NCBI RefSeq assembly: GCF_004364555.1
Contig: NZ_SOAM01000001.1
Location: 1,302,001 to 1,366,000 of the forward strand
DNA: 64,000 bases
DNA from: Amnibacterium kyonggiense
GTDB lineage: Bacteria > Actinomycetota > Actinomycetes > Actinomycetales > Microbacteriaceae
Direction: 5' to 3'
The translations under genes were made by a program, and so were the position numbers. The stretch's first letter is position 1, and each line of letters starts with the position of its first letter. This document shows, piece after piece, positions 62,691 through 64,000 of the stretch. The notes beneath the pieces were generated by a model. The model saw nothing but the letters and a program-made list of their open reading frames with translations. It had not been told where the DNA came from and made no database searches.

Positions 62691-63124
62691 TGGGGCGGCG
62701 CAGGAGGGTCACGGGCCGACGATCCGGCCTCCTGCGCTCGGTCGTCACGATCGTCCTCGGCCTGTCCCGGCGGCACGAGGCGCCGCCGGCGGCGGCACCG
62801 TGGCGCGACCGCTCCCTGCCGTCGATCGACGCGCCGATGCCGGCGGTGAACCCGCTGCAGTTCGGTCGCGCGTTCCAGCTGCCGCCGTTCGGGCACGGCA
62901 ACGGACTCGAGGCGGTCTTCTGGACCCCCGGGGAGCGCCTCCCCGCGGACCGGGTCGACGCGACCATGGCCGCGCTGCTCGCCGAGGGCATCGCGGCCTG
63001 GGCAGCGCCCGTTCGGCTGCCGGGGCGCGATCGGCGCGCGACGGGGCCGCACGACCTCTGGACCGCCGCGGACCGCGCCGACGACGCCCAGGACGTCGTG
63101 ATGCGGGTGCTCGCGGAGCACTGA
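62690..63124 (+). CDS. Hypothetical protein coupled to the helicase gene
   Basis: This 144-residue protein starts at ATG 62690, overlapping the helicase stop by one base (TGATG). A very basic N-terminus (MGRRRRVTGRRSG) and a short hydrophobic patch (LLRSVVTIVLGL) are followed by a Pro/Ala-rich middle with PAVNPLQFGRAFQLPPFGHG and a helical, acidic end (TAADRADDAQDVVMRVLAEH). No known domain is recognised. Coupling suggests joint expression with the helicase; the function is unknown. Confidence 0.8.
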   Translation: MGRRRRVTGRRSGLLRSVVTIVLGLSRRHEAPPAAAPWRDRSLPSIDAPMPAVNPLQFGRAFQLPPFGHGNGLEAVFWTPGERLPADRVDATMAALLAEGIAAWAAPVRLPGRDRRATGPHDLWTAADRADDAQDVVMRVLAEH

Positions 63125-63223
63125 CGCCGTCCGGCCGCACCCCGGATCTCCTGGGCACCGCTGTCGCTCGGGCGCAGCCGTTGGCCCCCGCCCGGCGCGA
63201 CACGCTTGGAGATCGCGCACAAC

Positions 63224-63236
63224 GATCCCCGGGATC
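63224..63236. promoter_or_regulatory. Palindrome GATCCCCGGGATC upstream of the acyltransferase gene
   Basis: Perfect 6-bp arms around one central C, 26 bp before ATG 63262. Either an operator or a chance GC-rich palindrome. Confidence 0.3.
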
Positions 63237-63261
63237 CCTCGTCAGTGCTCGACGATGAGGC

Positions 63262-64000
63262 ATGGCTGAAGCCCTCACCGCCGCGGACCGGCAGCGCCTC
63301 CTCGCCGGCCGCGACCTCTCGGTCGACCTCGTCCGGGTCTGCTGCGTGCTGCTCGTCGTCGTGCTGCACTCGCTGATGCTCGGGCTCACGGTCGGCCCGG
63401 CCGGCGCGATCGGCTGGAGGAACGTCGTCCAGGAGCAGCCCTGGTTCGCGGTCGCGAGCTGGTTCGGGCAGCTGATGCCGCTGTTCTTCGTCGTCGGCGG
63501 CTTCGCCTCCTGGCAGGGCTGGCGGTCGACGCAGCGGAAGGGCGGCACGGGGGCGGACTTCTTCCGTGCCCGGCTCCTGCGGCTCGGGACGCCCGCCGCG
63601 GTCTGGTTCGTCATCGTCGGCGCGGTCGTGTGGCTCGCGGGTGCCGCGGGCCTGCCGGCGGACCTCCTCGCGAACGGGCTCGGCCTGCCGCTCTGGTTCC
63701 TCGCCGCCTACCTCGTCTGCCAGGCCGCGGTGCCGCTGATGATCCGGCTGCACACCACGCATCCGGCGGCGACGTTCGCGACGCTGCTCGCGGGCGTCGT
63801 CCTGGTCGACGCCGTCCGCGGGTCGACGGGCGTGCAGACGGTCGGCCTCCTGAACCTCCTGCTCGTCTGGCCGCTCGTGCAGCAGATCGGCTTCCTGCTC
63901 GCCGACGGCACCCTGGGCCGCCTGCGCCGCCCCGCGCTGCTCGGCCTCGCGACGGTCGCCTTCGGCACGGTCGGGGTGCTCGCGTCCTCCGGCCTGTACT
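63262..64000 (+). CDS. Acyltransferase-3 family membrane protein, N-terminal part
   Basis: The frame runs from ATG 63262 off the window end (246 codons seen). It starts MAEALTAADRQRLLAGRDLS and has helix RVCCVLLVVVLHSLMLGL with the conserved His of the acyltransferase-3 family (OafA-like O-acetyltransferases). The next helices include FGQLMPLFFVVGGFASWQGW and RARLLRLGTPAAVWFVIV, with the R-x-R loop typical of the family. At least seven helices are visible. GATGAGG precedes the ATG. It probably acetylates a cell-surface sugar; substrate unknown. Confidence 0.85.
   Translation, partial: MAEALTAADRQRLLAGRDLSVDLVRVCCVLLVVVLHSLMLGLTVGPAGAIGWRNVVQEQPWFAVASWFGQLMPLFFVVGGFASWQGWRSTQRKGGTGADFFRARLLRLGTPAAVWFVIVGAVVWLAGAAGLPADLLANGLGLPLWFLAAYLVCQAAVPLMIRLHTTHPAATFATLLAGVVLVDAVRGSTGVQTVGLLNLLLVWPLVQQIGFLLADGTLGRLRRPALLGLATVAFGTVGVLASSGLY

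Overview
The window is very GC-rich (clearly above 70% by eye), with codons ending almost always in G or C and frequent GTG starts. It carries a DUF222/HNH endonuclease, GTP-type PEP carboxykinase, an F420 pathway, polyprenyl-phosphate-mannose glycosylation genes and many TetR, LacI and GlxA-type regulators. This fits a high-GC actinobacterium of the order Micrococcales, most likely Microbacteriaceae (inference from gene content; no rRNA or marker gene is present). No rRNA, tRNA, CRISPR array, insertion sequence or prophage was seen. Genes are densely packed, and stop/start overlaps (ATGA, GTGA) mark several operons.

Layout. 1-6.1 kb: an OmpR-type response regulator upstream of a truncated MprF-like membrane protein; a GT-C glycosyltransferase overlapping a polyprenyl-phosphate mannose synthase; a VOC protein; a CPA1 Na+/H+ antiporter. 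6.2-10.3 kb: an envelope-stress block with an ECF sigma factor, a possible anti-sigma/Asp23 protein, several Asp23/Gls24-type proteins with small membrane partners, and CsbD, closed by a strong terminator. 10.4-19.2 kb: accessory metabolism and regulators (NTF2-like protein, quinone reductase/GlxA pair, epimerase, hydrolase, HNH protein, SDR, TetR, lipoprotein). 19.2-23.6 kb: alpha/beta hydrolase and pckG, divergent from ramB, then a tiny zinc ribbon. 23.9-28.0 kb: Tat-exported sialidase-like protein, a membrane-anchored protein, manA and a zinc dehydrogenase.

28.0-33.0 kb holds the most unusual locus. F420-dependent glucose-6-phosphate dehydrogenase (fgd) diverges from an FO-synthase-like fbiC whose CofH half has lost the radical-SAM CxxxCxxC motif, while its CofG half is intact. 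A flavin monooxygenase is translationally coupled behind it. A second F420-type LLM oxidoreductase lies at 59.8 kb.

33-64 kb: sugar isomerase/TetR, SDR, pdxY, a glycosyltransferase, a methyltransferase, a DUF4288-like gene that appears frameshifted, three LacI-type regulators each with a clear palindromic operator next to a sugar gene (GH32 fructosidase, Gfo/Idh/MocA oxidoreductase, and a fused Gfo/Idh/MocA-aldo/keto reductase), lgt, an aldo/keto reductase, sdaA, yibE-like, ald with a divergent Lrp regulator, gap, GlxA, SDR/TetR, DUF1992, MerR/epimerase, GNAT, a DEAD-box helicase and a truncated acyltransferase.

Two architectural themes recur. Many monocistronic or first genes have a TANNNT -10 element 6-8 bases before the start codon and no Shine-Dalgarno, which suggests leaderless mRNAs. 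Long intergenic hairpins (20-27 bp arms) and compact hairpins built on both stop codons separate genes.
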